From Hyphomicrobiales bacterium (GTDB lineage: Bacteria; Pseudomonadota; Alphaproteobacteria; Rhizobiales; Beijerinckiaceae): a stretch of 64,000 bases of DNA. The stretch covers positions 1,984,001-2,048,000 of the forward strand of contig CAKNFP010000002.1 in the NCBI GenBank assembly GCA_930633525.1. The letters run 5' to 3'. Each line of letters starts with the position of its first letter. The first letter of the stretch is position 1. The notes beneath the pieces are model-generated. The model worked only from the letters and a program-made list of their open reading frames with translations. It had not been told where the DNA came from and did no database searches. The translations under genes were made by a program, and so were the position numbers. Positions 1 through 8,305 of this stretch are shown here, in pieces.

Positions 1-1
1 G

Positions 2-403
2 CCGGCGCTGGCGCTCGGCTTCGGCCTCGCGGCATCGATCGCCCGCATGACCCGCTCGTCGATGCTCGAGATCCTCGGCCGCGACTTCGTGCGCGCGCTC
101 AGGGCCAAGGGCATGTCCGAGCACCGCATCATCTGGCAACACGTACTGCGCAACGCAGCCATTCCGATCGTCACGATCATCGGTCTGCAACTCGGCAATC
201 TCATGGGCGGCACCGTTCTTGTCGAGGCCATGTTCAACTGGCCGGGCCTGAGCACGCTTCTGGTCAGCGCGGTTTCTGCCCGCAACTATCCGCTGGTGCA
301 GGGCTCGATGCTGGCCATCGCGGCGCTGTTCATTCTGATCAACCTGGTCGTGGAGCTGTTCTACAGCCTGCTCGATCCGCGCATCCGCAGGAGACGCTCA
401 TGA
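2..403 (+). CDS. ABC transporter permease, DppB/OppB type (3' part only)
   Basis: This is the C-terminal 133 residues of an inner-membrane permease of the dipeptide/oligopeptide/nickel family; the gene begins before the window and the reading frame is open from base 2. It shows the cytoplasmic EAA-type loop that contacts the ATPase (around VLRNAAIPIVTIIG), the family stretch GGTVLVEAMFNWPGL, a last membrane segment rich in Leu/Ile and the terminal LLDPRIRRR. Its stop overlaps the next start as ATGA (400-403), so the two permeases are translationally coupled. The transported substrate cannot be told from this fragment; peptide, nickel or glutathione-type solutes are the usual ones. The ATPases are not found downstream and presumably lie before the window. 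Confidence 0.92.
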   Translation, partial: PALALGFGLAASIARMTRSSMLEILGRDFVRALRAKGMSEHRIIWQHVLRNAAIPIVTIIGLQLGNLMGGTVLVEAMFNWPGLSTLLVSAVSARNYPLVQGSMLAIAALFILINLVVELFYSLLDPRIRRRRS

Positions 404-1236
404 TGGGCAGGCTCCTCAGCCTATCGCGCAGCCAGCCGGCTTTCGCCGCGAGCTTTGCGATCCTGACGGCGGTCGTCTTCGTTGCCATCTTCGGCGCATG
501 GCTCGCGCCGCAGAACCCCTATGCCATCAATCCCTTGGCGGTGAACCAGGGCAGCTCGGCGGAGCATTGGCTCGGTACCGATGAGTTTGGCCGCGACCTT
601 CTGAGCCGGCTGTTGATCGGCGTGCGTCCGACCATGCTGGTGGCGATCGGCGCGACCGCGATCGCCGGCTTTTTCGGCACGCTGCTCGGCATCGCCGGGG
701 CCTATGGCCGGCCCTCCCTGTCCTTCATCATCATGCGCGGCGTGGATATCATGCTGAGCTTCCCGCCGATCCTCCTGGCGCTGCTGGCCGTCGGATTCTG
801 GGAAAGCGGCGTCTTCAGCCTCGCGGTGGTGATCGGCGTCCTCTACATCCCCCATTTCGCCCGCGTGGCGCATGCCGCGACGCTGCAGGTCACGCGGCAG
901 GAATTCATGGAAGCCGAACACGCGATGGGCGCTTCCGTGCGGCGCGTGGTGGGCGTCGCCATCCTGCCGAACATACTCTCGCCGCTTGTCGTCCAGGCGA
1001 CGCTGACCGTGGCTGCCGCCATCCTTCTCGAATCCGGCTTGAGCTTCCTCGGTCTCGGGATCGTGCCGCCGGAACCGTCGTGGGGACAGATGATCGGCAC
1101 GGCGCGCGGCTATCTCAGCCAGCACCCGATGTATGCCATCTGGCCCTCGCTCCTTCTCGCGCTGACCGTTCTTGCCATCAACGTGATGGGCGACCGGCTG
1201 CGCGACGATCTCGATCCACGTCTCAGGGAGGAATAA
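400..1236 (+). CDS. ABC transporter permease, DppC/OppC type
   Basis: This second permease (278 aa) forms the heterodimeric channel with the protein encoded just upstream. An N-terminal membrane helix lies at about residues 15-37. The family motif GTDEFGRDLLSRLL is at 59-72, the EAA loop at about 171-190 (EAEHAMGASVRRVV), LSFLGLG at 214-220 and the terminal GDRLRDDLDPR at 264-274. The length is normal for the family. The ATG at 400 overlaps the previous stop, which fixes the start. The binding-protein gene follows after about 86 bases, so permease, permease and binding protein form one operon. Confidence 0.93.
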   Translation: MMGRLLSLSRSQPAFAASFAILTAVVFVAIFGAWLAPQNPYAINPLAVNQGSSAEHWLGTDEFGRDLLSRLLIGVRPTMLVAIGATAIAGFFGTLLGIAGAYGRPSLSFIIMRGVDIMLSFPPILLALLAVGFWESGVFSLAVVIGVLYIPHFARVAHAATLQVTRQEFMEAEHAMGASVRRVVGVAILPNILSPLVVQATLTVAAAILLESGLSFLGLGIVPPEPSWGQMIGTARGYLSQHPMYAIWPSLLLALTVLAINVMGDRLRDDLDPRLREE

Positions 1237-1322
1237 TCGACATGACAAAGGTCATGACAAGAACCGTGGCAGTAATCACGAAAAGCGCGTGCGCAACGAT
1301 AATGCCAGCAAGGGGTAACATC

Positions 1323-2858
1323 ATGAAAAAGCGGGTTCTCGGAGCGCTGTTCGCGCTCGCATCGAGCTTTGCCATCAGCCAGGCCCTCGCGGCCGACGGC
1401 GGCACGCTCTATTTCGGTCTCTCGGGCGAGCCCTCGACGCTCGACACGACCATCAACGCTGGCACACCAGCGCGCACCATCCGCCTCGCCATCCATCGCG
1501 GCCTCGTCAACTACGGCGCTGATGGCAAGCTGTCGAACGAGCTGGCAGCGTCCTACGAGGTCTCGCCGGACGCGCTGACCTATACCTTCAAACTGCGCGA
1601 CGCCAAGTTCCACGACGGTTCGCCGGTGACGGCGGCGGATGTCAAGGCGTCGCTGGAGCGCATCAAGGCGCCGGACAGCAAGGCGACCTACAAGAATGAA
1701 CTTGGCGTGATCGAAGGCATTGAAACGCCAGATGCAAAAACCGTCAAGCTGACGCTGTCGAAGCCCTTCGTCCCGTTGATCCACTATTTGGCCCTGCCGG
1801 AATCCGCGATCGTGCCGGCCGCCTGGCTCAAGCAGCATGGCAATGATCCCAACGCCGCGCCGGTCGGCGCCGGCCCCTTCAAATTCGCGAACTGGGAACG
1901 TGGCCGCGAGCTCACCGTCGAAAAGTTCGATGGCTACTACAAGCAGGGCAAGCCGCATCTCGACGACGTGCACTACGTATTCTATGGCGACGAGAATACG
2001 CGCGTGAATGCGCTGAAATCCGGCGACGTGGACATCATCGACTACGTGCCGTGGAAGGATGCCGCCGCGATCGAAGCCAATTCCGACCTGCAACTCGCCA
2101 GCACGTCCGGCCCGTTCATGATGTTGCAGTTCAACACCAAGTTCGAGCCGTTCTCCAAGCCGGAAGTCCGGCAGGCGATTTCCTATGCCATCGACCGCGC
2201 CGCGGTGATCAATACAGCTTTCAACGGCCGCGGCACGCCGCTTTTCGGCATCGCCATTCCCGAAGGCTACATGGGCTATTCCAAGGACAAGGCGAACTAC
2301 TTCAGCCACGATGTGCAGAAGGCGAAGGACCTCCTGGCGAAGGCGGGTTATCCCAACGGCTTCCAGGCCCGGCTTCTGTCGACCTCGCAATACGGCTTCC
2401 ACAACAACACGGCGGTTGCCGTGCAGGCCGAGCTTGCCAAGATCGGCATCAAGGTCACGCTCGACCTGCCCGATTGGTCCGGCCGCATCGCCAAGAACAA
2501 CGCCGGGGACTATGACTTCCTGGTGGCGGGCACGGCGGGCGATATCGCCGACGCCGACTGGCTGAGCAACTTCTTCTACGGCGGCAAGCAACTCGTGCGC
2601 CTGAACAATTCGGCCTATTTCGACGATCCGACGATCAACGAACTGCTCGACAAGGGCCGTGTGACCCTCGACCCCGCCGAGCGCGAGAAGATCTATGGCC
2701 AGTTCGTGGATCGCGCTCTTGAGCTGTCACCCTTCGCTTATTTGATGTGGCGCGACCAGAGTTTCGGCCTGCGCAAGAACGTTAAGGGCTTCACCAATAT
2801 TCCGGGTTTCCTGACCTTCCAGTCGGGAATCACCGTCGAGGATACCGAGGTCAAATAG
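1323..2858 (+). CDS. ABC transporter substrate-binding protein, family 5 (peptide/nickel type)
   Basis: This periplasmic binding protein of 511 aa delivers solute to the two permeases upstream. A Sec signal peptide covers residues 1-23 with an ALA cleavage site. The family 5 hallmark YTFKLRDAKFHDGSPVTA begins at residue 87, and the C-terminal half has the usual second lobe (EVRQAISYAIDRAAVI). The ATG at 1323 was chosen because it begins the signal peptide and follows AAGGGG; the open frame upstream is not coding-like. The operon ends with the terminator at 2894-2923. The ligand is unknown, since family 5 covers peptides, nickel, heme, opines and sugars. Confidence 0.92.
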   Translation: MKKRVLGALFALASSFAISQALAADGGTLYFGLSGEPSTLDTTINAGTPARTIRLAIHRGLVNYGADGKLSNELAASYEVSPDALTYTFKLRDAKFHDGSPVTAADVKASLERIKAPDSKATYKNELGVIEGIETPDAKTVKLTLSKPFVPLIHYLALPESAIVPAAWLKQHGNDPNAAPVGAGPFKFANWERGRELTVEKFDGYYKQGKPHLDDVHYVFYGDENTRVNALKSGDVDIIDYVPWKDAAAIEANSDLQLASTSGPFMMLQFNTKFEPFSKPEVRQAISYAIDRAAVINTAFNGRGTPLFGIAIPEGYMGYSKDKANYFSHDVQKAKDLLAKAGYPNGFQARLLSTSQYGFHNNTAVAVQAELAKIGIKVTLDLPDWSGRIAKNNAGDYDFLVAGTAGDIADADWLSNFFYGGKQLVRLNNSAYFDDPTINELLDKGRVTLDPAEREKIYGQFVDRALELSPFAYLMWRDQSFGLRKNVKGFTNIPGFLTFQSGITVEDTEVK

Positions 2859-2893
2859 GCATTAGCGGGTCACCGACACTTGATCGGTATGGG

Positions 2894-2923
2894 AAAGGGC
2901 GGCACGATGTGCTGCCCTTTTTT
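2894..2923 (+). terminator. Rho-independent terminator of the peptide-type ABC operon
   Basis: Stem GGGCGGCAC (2897-2905), loop GAT and GTGCTGCCC (2909-2917) form nine pairs including one G-U, followed by six T residues (2918-2923). It lies 35 bases after the binding-protein stop. The run of A before the stem (2894-2896) also lets it work for the opposite strand, where the YeeE-like pair ends. Confidence 0.85.
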
Positions 2924-2936
2924 AGTCATAGGCATG

Positions 2937-3392
2937 TCAGGTCCGGCGCAGTAAGGTGTGGGCGTTTCCCGCCTGCTTCGCCGCCCTGCCATCGAGCCAG
3001 CGGGCGATCGCCATGCCGGCTGCCATCGCAGCGACGAATAGGAAGGCCGAGGGCAGCCCGAACCCGAGCAATGTGAGCGCCGGCCCCGGGCACAGGCCAG
3101 CCAGCCCCCAGCCGATGCCGAAGATCGCCGGACCGACGATGACGTGGGCGTCGATGGCGCGCGTGGTCGGCATGGTGAATCGTTCCGCGAAGAGCGGCCC
3201 TGGGCGGCGCAGGACGAGCCGGAAGCCGCAAAAGGTCACGGCAATGGCCCCGGCCATGACGAAGGCGAGGCTCGGATCCCAGTGACCGGCGAGATCAAGG
3301 AAATTCAAGACTTTCGCCGGATCGGCCATGCCGGCGACGATGAGCCCGAGGCCAAAGATGAGGCCAGTGATGAACTGAAGCAGGATGGCCAT
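2937..3392 (-). CDS. YeeE/YedE-family sulfur transport half-protein (second subunit)
   Basis: This 151-aa inner-membrane protein corresponds to the C-terminal half of the thiosulfate transporter family YeeE/TsuA. It has about four membrane segments, the repeat signature FGLGLIVAGMADPAKV at 13-28 and the conserved cysteine motif GLCPGPAL at 99-106 (C101). Its partner half is encoded immediately upstream (3399-3824), six bases apart. Such split pairs occur in many proteobacteria, often beside a BigR/SqrR regulator as here. The expected role is uptake of reduced sulfur (thiosulfate or sulfide-related species); the exact substrate is inferred. Confidence 0.87.
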   Translation of the reverse strand: MAILLQFITGLIFGLGLIVAGMADPAKVLNFLDLAGHWDPSLAFVMAGAIAVTFCGFRLVLRRPGPLFAERFTMPTTRAIDAHVIVGPAIFGIGWGLAGLCPGPALTLLGFGLPSAFLFVAAMAAGMAIARWLDGRAAKQAGNAHTLLRRT

Positions 3393-3398
3393 GTTTCC

Positions 3399-3824
3399 TC
3401 ACAAGACGTGGCGCATAAGGAACACGGTGGCGATCGCGGTTGCCATGAAGACCGTGGTCGCGACCAGCGAGCGCGGCGACAGGCGGGCAAGGCCACAAAC
3501 GCCGTGTCCGGAGGTGCAGCCCCGGCCCCAGACCGAGCCGAAGCCGACAAGAAGCCCCGCGACGGCCAGAACGAACGGGCTGACGACGAGGGTAGGCGTG
3601 GGCAGGCCGCCCGCCAGCGTGAGATAGACCAGCGGCGCGAGAATGAGGCCCGCCACGAAGGCCAGCCGTCCGGCGAATTGATCATCGCCATAGGGCGGCA
3701 GCAGCCGCGCGGCGATGCCGCTGATGCCAGCAATGCGGCCTGCGAAGAGCATGAGCAGCACCGCCGACAGTCCTATCAACACGCCGCCGAAAAACGACGC
3801 GACCGGGGTAAATTGCGTTGCCAT
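3399..3824 (-). CDS. YeeE/YedE-family sulfur transport half-protein (first subunit)
   Basis: This 141-aa inner-membrane protein corresponds to the N-terminal half of the YeeE/TsuA family. The repeat signature GRIAGISGI lies at 29-37 and the two-cysteine motif [17 protein letters not shown] at 100-116 (C103, C110). In the thiosulfate channel, conserved cysteines line the substrate path, so both halves together carry three. It is the first gene of a two-gene minus-strand operon and faces the ArsR-type regulator at 4099 across a 274-base control region, which suggests control by that regulator. Confidence 0.87.
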   Translation of the reverse strand: MATQFTPVASFFGGVLIGLSAVLLMLFAGRIAGISGIAARLLPPYGDDQFAGRLAFVAGLILAPLVYLTLAGGLPTPTLVVSPFVLAVAGLLVGFGSVWGRGCTSGHGVCGLARLSPRSLVATTVFMATAIATVFLMRHVL

Positions 3825-3875
3825 TCAGCAGTTCTCCAGCGTCCGGGAGTGAACATCGGGGAGGGAGCGGGCAGG

Positions 3876-3899
3876 GGGAACCGGAGTAGCCCGGTTCCC
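3876..3899. repeat. 9-bp inverted repeat in the leader of the YeeE-like operon
   Basis: GGGAACCGG (3876-3884), spacer AGTAGC and CCGGTTCCC (3891-3899) form a perfect hairpin about 50 bases upstream of the YeeE-like start on the minus strand. It has no T run, so it is not a standard terminator. It may be a structured leader or a local repeat unit. Confidence 0.5.
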
Positions 3900-4064
3900 G
3901 GCGTGACGACGATGCAGATCGCCAGCCCATATGGCCAGTCGCCCCGGCCGGCCTCCGTCCGCGCGATCGAAGGCAGCGGCTGCGCGACGTGCTGTGAGAA
4001 CGGAACGTGGTGGGCGATCGATCGAGCCCATATTGCCCCCTTGCTGCGTCAAGGCCTCGATAAA

Positions 4065-4088
4065 TAAGATTGTTAAGTAATATCTTAA
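4065..4088. promoter_or_regulatory. AT-rich palindromic operator upstream of the ArsR/BigR-like gene
   Basis: Two nested inverted repeats sit in a sharply AT-rich island: TAAGAT (4065-4070) with ATCTTA (4082-4087), and TTAAG (4073-4077) with CTTAA (4084-4088). The site ends 10 bases before the ATG at 4099. BigR/SqrR-type repressors are known to bind AT-rich palindromes in their own promoter, so autoregulation and co-control of the divergent YeeE pair are inferred. Confidence 0.65.
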
Positions 4089-4098
4089 ATTCTAAAAT

Positions 4099-4431
4099 AT
4101 GTCACTGGCAAGATCGAACGGCGGCGAGGCAGCGGTGAACGAACTGGAAGACAAGGCCGAGGAGGCCGCGCGGCTGATGTCGGTCCTCTCCAATCCCAAG
4201 CGCCTGCTGGCGCTTTGCCAGCTCGTGGAAGGCGAGAGTGCGGCGGGGCGGCTGGCAGAGGTCGTGGGATTGTCCCCGGCCGCCTTGTCCCAGCATCTCG
4301 CGCTCATGCGCGCGATGCACATTGTGGAAACCCGTCGCGACGGCGCCACAGTGTATTATCGGTTGGCCAGTTCGGAAGCGCGCGCGGTGCTGGAAACGCT
4401 GTATCGTGTCTATTGCGTGCCTGACGGATGA
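4099..4431 (+). CDS. ArsR-family transcriptional regulator, BigR/SqrR-like persulfide sensor
   Basis: This winged-helix repressor of 110 aa has its helix-turn-helix at about residues 48-72 (AGRLAEVVGLSPAALSQHLALM) and the wing at VETRRDGATVYYRL. Two cysteines stand where BigR and SqrR carry their sulfide-sensing pair: C40 in LALCQLVEGE and C106 in LYRVYC near the C-terminus. In those proteins reactive sulfur links the pair and releases DNA. The ATG at 4099 lacks a clear ribosome site; the in-frame GTG at 4135 with GGCGAGG upstream is a real alternative start. It is divergent from the YeeE-like pair. Confidence 0.88.
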   Translation: MSLARSNGGEAAVNELEDKAEEAARLMSVLSNPKRLLALCQLVEGESAAGRLAEVVGLSPAALSQHLALMRAMHIVETRRDGATVYYRLASSEARAVLETLYRVYCVPDG

Positions 4432-4561
4432 GGACCCGGCGGAAACGCGGCCGCGTAGGTCGACGGGGCGATGCCGCTTCAGCGGGAGCCTGCGGCTGGA
4501 ACTGCAAAGGCGCCACTCCCATCTCGCGTCCCGGTCTCGGCAGATCAGGCATTCGCGAAGA

Positions 4562-4990
4562 TCAGCCGGAGTTCGTGTCCATCCCGAGATAGGCGAAGGC
4601 GAGGTCTTCGGCGCCCGCTGGCGTTGCGGCTATCTCCATGGGCACGTTGAACGCTTTGGAGACGAGCGCGGCCTGGGCTTTCAGCGCAAGGCGCTTTCCC
4701 GCATTCGGCTCGACGGCAAGCACTGCCTTGCACATGGCCGCGAGGCGTTCCCGATTCCGTTTCAGCCATAGACCGCGCAACTTGCGGTCATCATGCGCCT
4801 CCTCGGGATGGCCCTGATCGAATATGACCACGAAGGGCTCGCCATGCGCGATGAGGGCGTCCATCTCGCGCTGCCATTGGGCGCCATAGCCGGGCTGGAT
4901 TGCCCCGCTCCGTGAACGCACGATCGGGAAGGCGTCGACATCGTGGACGACAAAACTTTGGGTATTGAGGGTGGTGGCATCCAGGGTCAT
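4562..4990 (-). CDS. Conserved protein of unknown function (142 aa)
   Basis: I do not assign a function. The protein is soluble with no signal peptide or membrane segment. Its first half reads like a small alpha/beta domain (GEPFVVIFDQGHPEE at about 50-64), followed by a basic helix (RKLRGLWLKRNRERLAAM) and a long Ala-rich helical end. I have the impression of a family found in alphaproteobacteria, but cannot name it. It has good codon use and a start 201 bases from the divergent AraC-type gene, so the two share a control region. Confidence 0.7.
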   Translation of the reverse strand: MTLDATTLNTQSFVVHDVDAFPIVRSRSGAIQPGYGAQWQREMDALIAHGEPFVVIFDQGHPEEAHDDRKLRGLWLKRNRERLAAMCKAVLAVEPNAGKRLALKAQAALVSKAFNVPMEIAATPAGAEDLAFAYLGMDTNSG

Positions 4991-5066
4991 GCAATCGCTC
5001 TGCGTAGATAGAAATGGCCGCGGGGCAGGCGTGCGCTGCGCGCACCCACAGCCGACCGTCCGATCA

Positions 5067-5084
5067 CCGCGCGTTCGCGCGCGG
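5067..5084. other. GC-only hairpin with a TTCG tetraloop
   Basis: CCGCGCG (5067-5073), TTCG and CGCGCGG (5078-5084) form a perfect seven-pair stem closed by C(UUCG)G, the most stable RNA tetraloop. TTT follows on the plus strand. It sits in the control region between the divergent genes at 4990 and 5192, a strange place for a terminator. A smaller stem, GTGCGC-TGC-GCGCAC, lies just upstream. Confidence 0.6.
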
Positions 5085-5191
5085 TTTCCACCGGCATGCG
5101 CAAGCCTAGCGAAAGCGATCCGGTAGCGGTAACGCTATCAGGACGATAAATAATGAGAAGCGGCCAAAGGCTGGGTTAAGAGGTATTTGCG

Positions 5192-6004
5192 GTGCGCAAT
5201 CCGAGCGAGCGTCTGGATGGGCCGTCACTGTTCGCCTTTTGGGGCAACGACAAGCCTGACAGCGTGTTCCGGTTCGGCACGCGCGAATTCGATTGGCATT
5301 CCCATGTGAGGGGCCAGTTCTTCTTTGTCGAGAACGGCCTTGTCCACGTCCAAACGTCGCGCGGCTCCTGGCTGTTACCGCCGCATCGAGCTGGCTGGAT
5401 TCCGCCCGGTGTCTCGCACAAGATTCGCTTGAGCGGCGTCGTGAGCGGCTGGGGCGTACTGGTAACGCCGGACGCCAGCCAGGGGTTGCCGGCCGAGCCC
5501 TGTGTGGTGGGGGTAAGCGACCTGATGGGCGCTCTGGTCCGCCGCGCCGCCAACTGGCAAAGCAAGGAGCAGCTGGATGATGAACAGGAGCGGATCGTCG
5601 CTGTCTTGCTCGACGAGGTGCGCCGGGCGCGGCGCGAACCGTTGCATCTGCCGATGCCGGTCGACCACAGGCTTTTACGTGTCGCCATGGCCCTGCTGCA
5701 GCATCCCGACGACCGCCGCACGCTGGCTGATCTTTCGAAGGATGCGGGGCTTTCCGCCAGAACAGCACGGCGGCTCTTTCAGGCGGAGACCGGTGTGACC
5801 TTCATGCGATGGCGCGAGCAGGCGCGGCTCTCCCACGCCATGGAGCGCCTCGCGCATGGCGATGCGGTCGCATCTGTGGCCGACGGGTTGGGCTATGCGA
5901 CGCCGAGCAATTTCATCGCGATGTTCCGGCGCGTCTATGGAGAGCCGCCGGGTCGCTATTTCAAGAGGCGGGGGTCTTCGCCTGGTGGCCTGGACGCACT
6001 GTAG
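5192..6004 (+). CDS. AraC-family transcriptional regulator with cupin sensor domain
   Basis: The 270-aa protein has an N-terminal cupin-like domain (HSH at 36-38, PHRAGWIPPGVSHKIRL at about 64-80) and a C-terminal double helix-turn-helix (about 175-262, including RTLADLSKDAGLSARTARRL and VASVADGLGYATPSNF). This layout matches small-molecule-responsive AraC activators. The start is GTG at 5192 with AAGAGG eight bases upstream. The likely targets are itself and the divergent unknown gene at 4562-4990; there is no metabolic neighbour to suggest an effector. Confidence 0.9.
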   Translation: MRNPSERLDGPSLFAFWGNDKPDSVFRFGTREFDWHSHVRGQFFFVENGLVHVQTSRGSWLLPPHRAGWIPPGVSHKIRLSGVVSGWGVLVTPDASQGLPAEPCVVGVSDLMGALVRRAANWQSKEQLDDEQERIVAVLLDEVRRARREPLHLPMPVDHRLLRVAMALLQHPDDRRTLADLSKDAGLSARTARRLFQAETGVTFMRWREQARLSHAMERLAHGDAVASVADGLGYATPSNFIAMFRRVYGEPPGRYFKRRGSSPGGLDAL

Positions 6005-6014
6005 CCCGTCCAGG
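5989..6014. terminator. Hairpin at the end of the AraC-type gene
   Basis: CCTGGACG (5989-5996) and CGTCCAGG (6007-6014) form a perfect eight-pair stem that straddles the stop codon at 6002-6004. There is no T run, so it would be a weak or Rho-assisted terminator. The next gene converges from the other side. Confidence 0.4.
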
Positions 6015-6123
6015 TCCGGAGGAACTGGCTGGTCAGCCTTTGCGAGGGAACTGGCGCTGACACGATGCCGGCCGTCTGTTGAATTTGAGGCCAAGGCGCC
6101 GCAAGGCTCTTGCATGGTGGGCT

Positions 6124-7758
6124 TCACATACCATCACTCAGGACCATTCCGCTTCCCGTTTCGGCCACCATCAATGTTGCCGCATGGATGTTGGTGGACG
6201 GGATGATCGGCATGACCGAGGCATCAATCACGCGCAGTCCCTCGACCCCACGAACCTTGAGCCTGGGATCGAGCGGGGCTAGTTCGTCGCCCATGGCGGC
6301 GGTGCCGCAGGGATGGAAGGTCGTCGAGGCGGTTGCCTTGATGTAATCGAGCAGGTCTTCGTCGCTCTCCACCTGGCACCCGGGCTTCAGCTCGTCCACG
6401 ATCCACGGTGAGAGCGCCGGCGTGCGCGCCAGTTTCCGGCCGATACGAAAACCCTCGATCATCGCCTTCTGGTCATAGGTTTCGGAGAGATAGTTTGCGG
6501 CGATGCGCGGCTTGCCATGCGGATCAGGTGAAGCCAGCGTGACCTGGCCGCGACTATCCGGCCTGCAGACGCAGGCGCTGTAGACGAAGCCCGGGAACGG
6601 ATGCAGACCCGTCTCGTAGCTATCGAGGCTGAAATTGGCGACCTGGAACTGCAGGGCGGGATCGCCCGAAGCCGGGATGCGTTTCGGCTGAGCTTGCGTG
6701 GGCACGAACAGGCTCGCCTCGGCGGCGGAGATGGCCATGGGGCCAGTCCCAGCCAGCGCATAGCGCATCCCCATCCCGGCGATGCGGACGGGGTTGCGCA
6801 TGATGTCGTTCAAGGTGACCGCGCGCGTGCAGCGGAAGGCGAACCGCGCCATGAGATGGTCTTGCAGGCCGCAGCCGACCTGCGGTGAATGGACGACCGA
6901 GGGGATGCCGAGCGCCGACAACGCCCGCGCGTCGCCAATGCCCGAGAGCATCAGCAACTGGGGCGAATTGAGAGCGCCGCCACAAAGAATGACCTCGCGC
7001 CGGGCGCGCAGGATACGGGTGTCCGCGGTTCCCGCCGGCGCGATCACCACACCGGTGGCACGGCGGTCCTGGACAACGATGCGGTGGACGAGCGTGTTCA
7101 GCTGCAGATGTATGCGTGCGCCGCGACCAATAGCCGGCCGCAGGTAGGTCGCGGCGGAGGTGTGGCGCTTGCCGCGCTCGATATTGAACGGCAGGAAACC
7201 GGCTCCCGCGAGCGTCCGACCGTTGAAATCGGGATTATAGGGATAGCCGAGTTCGAGCGCGGCATCCACGAAGGCACGCGCGACCGCTGAGGGGTGCTTG
7301 GCCATAGCGACAGGTATCGGTCCGTCGAAGCCATGTCGCTCGTCGTCGGCCTCCGTGTGGAGGCAGCGCTCGAGCTTGCGGAACGCGGGCAGCACGTCCT
7401 GGTAGGACCACCCACGCGCGCCCGCCTGCTCCCAGAGATCGAAATCCCCGGGCGATCCGCGCAGGAAAACGAGGCCATTGATGCTTGCGGATCCGCCAAG
7501 CAGCTTCCCGCGCGGCCAACGGATCTGGCGCCCGTTGAGTTCGGGCTCCGGCTCGGTGGTGTAACCCCAGTTCACCTTTGGATTATTCATCAGGCGAGCA
7601 TAGCCAATGGGCACTTTGACCCATGGGTTATTGTCCCGTCCCCCCGCTTCGACGAGACAGACCGAAGCGCGTCCGTCTTCCGCGAGCCGGCTCGCCACGA
7701 TGCAGCCGGCGGCACCCGCACCGACGACGATATAGTCGACTTCATCCGGTATCTGCAT
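6124..7758 (-). CDS. GMC-family FAD-dependent oxidoreductase
   Basis: This 544-aa flavoprotein oxidises an alcohol group of a small molecule. The FAD-binding fold starts at residue 8 with GAGAAG at 13-18 and the acidic end of strand 2 in LVEAGG. The GMC signature GSASINGLVFLRG follows near residue 90. The catalytic pair appears to be H482 (FHPCGTAAMG) and H525 (STNIHAATLMVAE). Many choline-dehydrogenase relatives have Asn at the second place, so a His-His pair is a variation. It is the last gene of the minus-strand operon that starts at 13554, downstream of a cupin and an SDR. The substrate is probably the imported sugar-like solute or a derivative. Confidence 0.92.
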   Translation of the reverse strand: MQIPDEVDYIVVGAGAAGCIVASRLAEDGRASVCLVEAGGRDNNPWVKVPIGYARLMNNPKVNWGYTTEPEPELNGRQIRWPRGKLLGGSASINGLVFLRGSPGDFDLWEQAGARGWSYQDVLPAFRKLERCLHTEADDERHGFDGPIPVAMAKHPSAVARAFVDAALELGYPYNPDFNGRTLAGAGFLPFNIERGKRHTSAATYLRPAIGRGARIHLQLNTLVHRIVVQDRRATGVVIAPAGTADTRILRARREVILCGGALNSPQLLMLSGIGDARALSALGIPSVVHSPQVGCGLQDHLMARFAFRCTRAVTLNDIMRNPVRIAGMGMRYALAGTGPMAISAAEASLFVPTQAQPKRIPASGDPALQFQVANFSLDSYETGLHPFPGFVYSACVCRPDSRGQVTLASPDPHGKPRIAANYLSETYDQKAMIEGFRIGRKLARTPALSPWIVDELKPGCQVESDEDLLDYIKATASTTFHPCGTAAMGDELAPLDPRLKVRGVEGLRVIDASVMPIIPSTNIHAATLMVAETGSGMVLSDGM

Positions 7759-7771
7759 GGAGAGCCTGCGC

Positions 7772-8305
7772 CTATCGAGCCTGATGGTCTATGCCGACCA
7801 TCACCACGAACATCTCGGCATAGTCGTCCGTCTCGTTTTTCCAGGCATGCACGGTTGCGCGTTGCACCAGCATGTCACCGGGCGCGAGACGGGCTTCGTT
7901 GTCTTCCATGACCGCGACGATCTCTCCGCGAATAACGCAGACATAGTCGATCGTCGGCGTCACATGCATGCCGGGATGCCGGGCCTGATCGCCGCTGCGC
8001 GCGCCGCTCGCGCCCATGGCCGCGAAGAGATCCGCGGATGCGAGCCCTGTGCCCCAACGCTTGCTGTCGGGCGGGATGCGAACCACCCGGCAGGATGTCC
8101 CGCCGGGGAGCGGCGCGAAGGTGACAGGCTGCGCATCACTTGCGGCAATGCGGGCTGCCGGATCGCAGGGAACCCCAGTCCGCCACAGCTCGATGATTTG
8201 CCCGCCTCCGGGTGTATCCAGAATGGATGGGGGCGGCCCATCCTGCTGGATTTCAGAGCGTCCTTCAGCGTTGATGCCGGTCACAATGCGGCGGTAAGAA
8301 GCCAT
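7772..8305 (-). CDS. Cupin-domain protein (177 aa)
   Basis: This is a single-domain cupin. The conserved barrel covers about residues 110-172, with HPGMH and TIDYVCVIRGEI forming the first cupin motif and GDMLVQRATVHAWKN the second; the histidines could bind a metal. The start (MASYRRIVTG) overlaps the upstream SDR stop by one base as TGATG, so an apparent 53-residue extension further upstream is not used. Family members act as isomerases, dioxygenases or sugar-binding regulators; no reaction can be chosen here. It sits between an SDR and a GMC oxidoreductase in one operon. Confidence 0.85.
   Translation of the reverse strand: MASYRRIVTGINAEGRSEIQQDGPPPSILDTPGGGQIIELWRTGVPCDPAARIAASDAQPVTFAPLPGGTSCRVVRIPPDSKRWGTGLASADLFAAMGASGARSGDQARHPGMHVTPTIDYVCVIRGEIVAVMEDNEARLAPGDMLVQRATVHAWKNETDDYAEMFVVMVGIDHQAR

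Noticed and set aside
421..1248. 275-residue minus-strand frame opposite the DppC-type permease
   Set aside because: His/Asp/Arg-rich antisense artefact; the plus strand encodes a normal permease.
1110..2591. 493-residue open frame on the minus strand opposite the binding-protein gene
   Set aside because: It is a shadow of a well-supported gene in GC-rich DNA. Its composition (Arg, Gly, Val rich, no domain) and the signal peptide and motifs on the other strand favour the plus-strand gene.
3825..4052. 75-residue minus-strand frame upstream of the YeeE-like pair
   Set aside because: It covers the control region and the 9-bp hairpin, is Arg/Pro rich and has no ribosome site.
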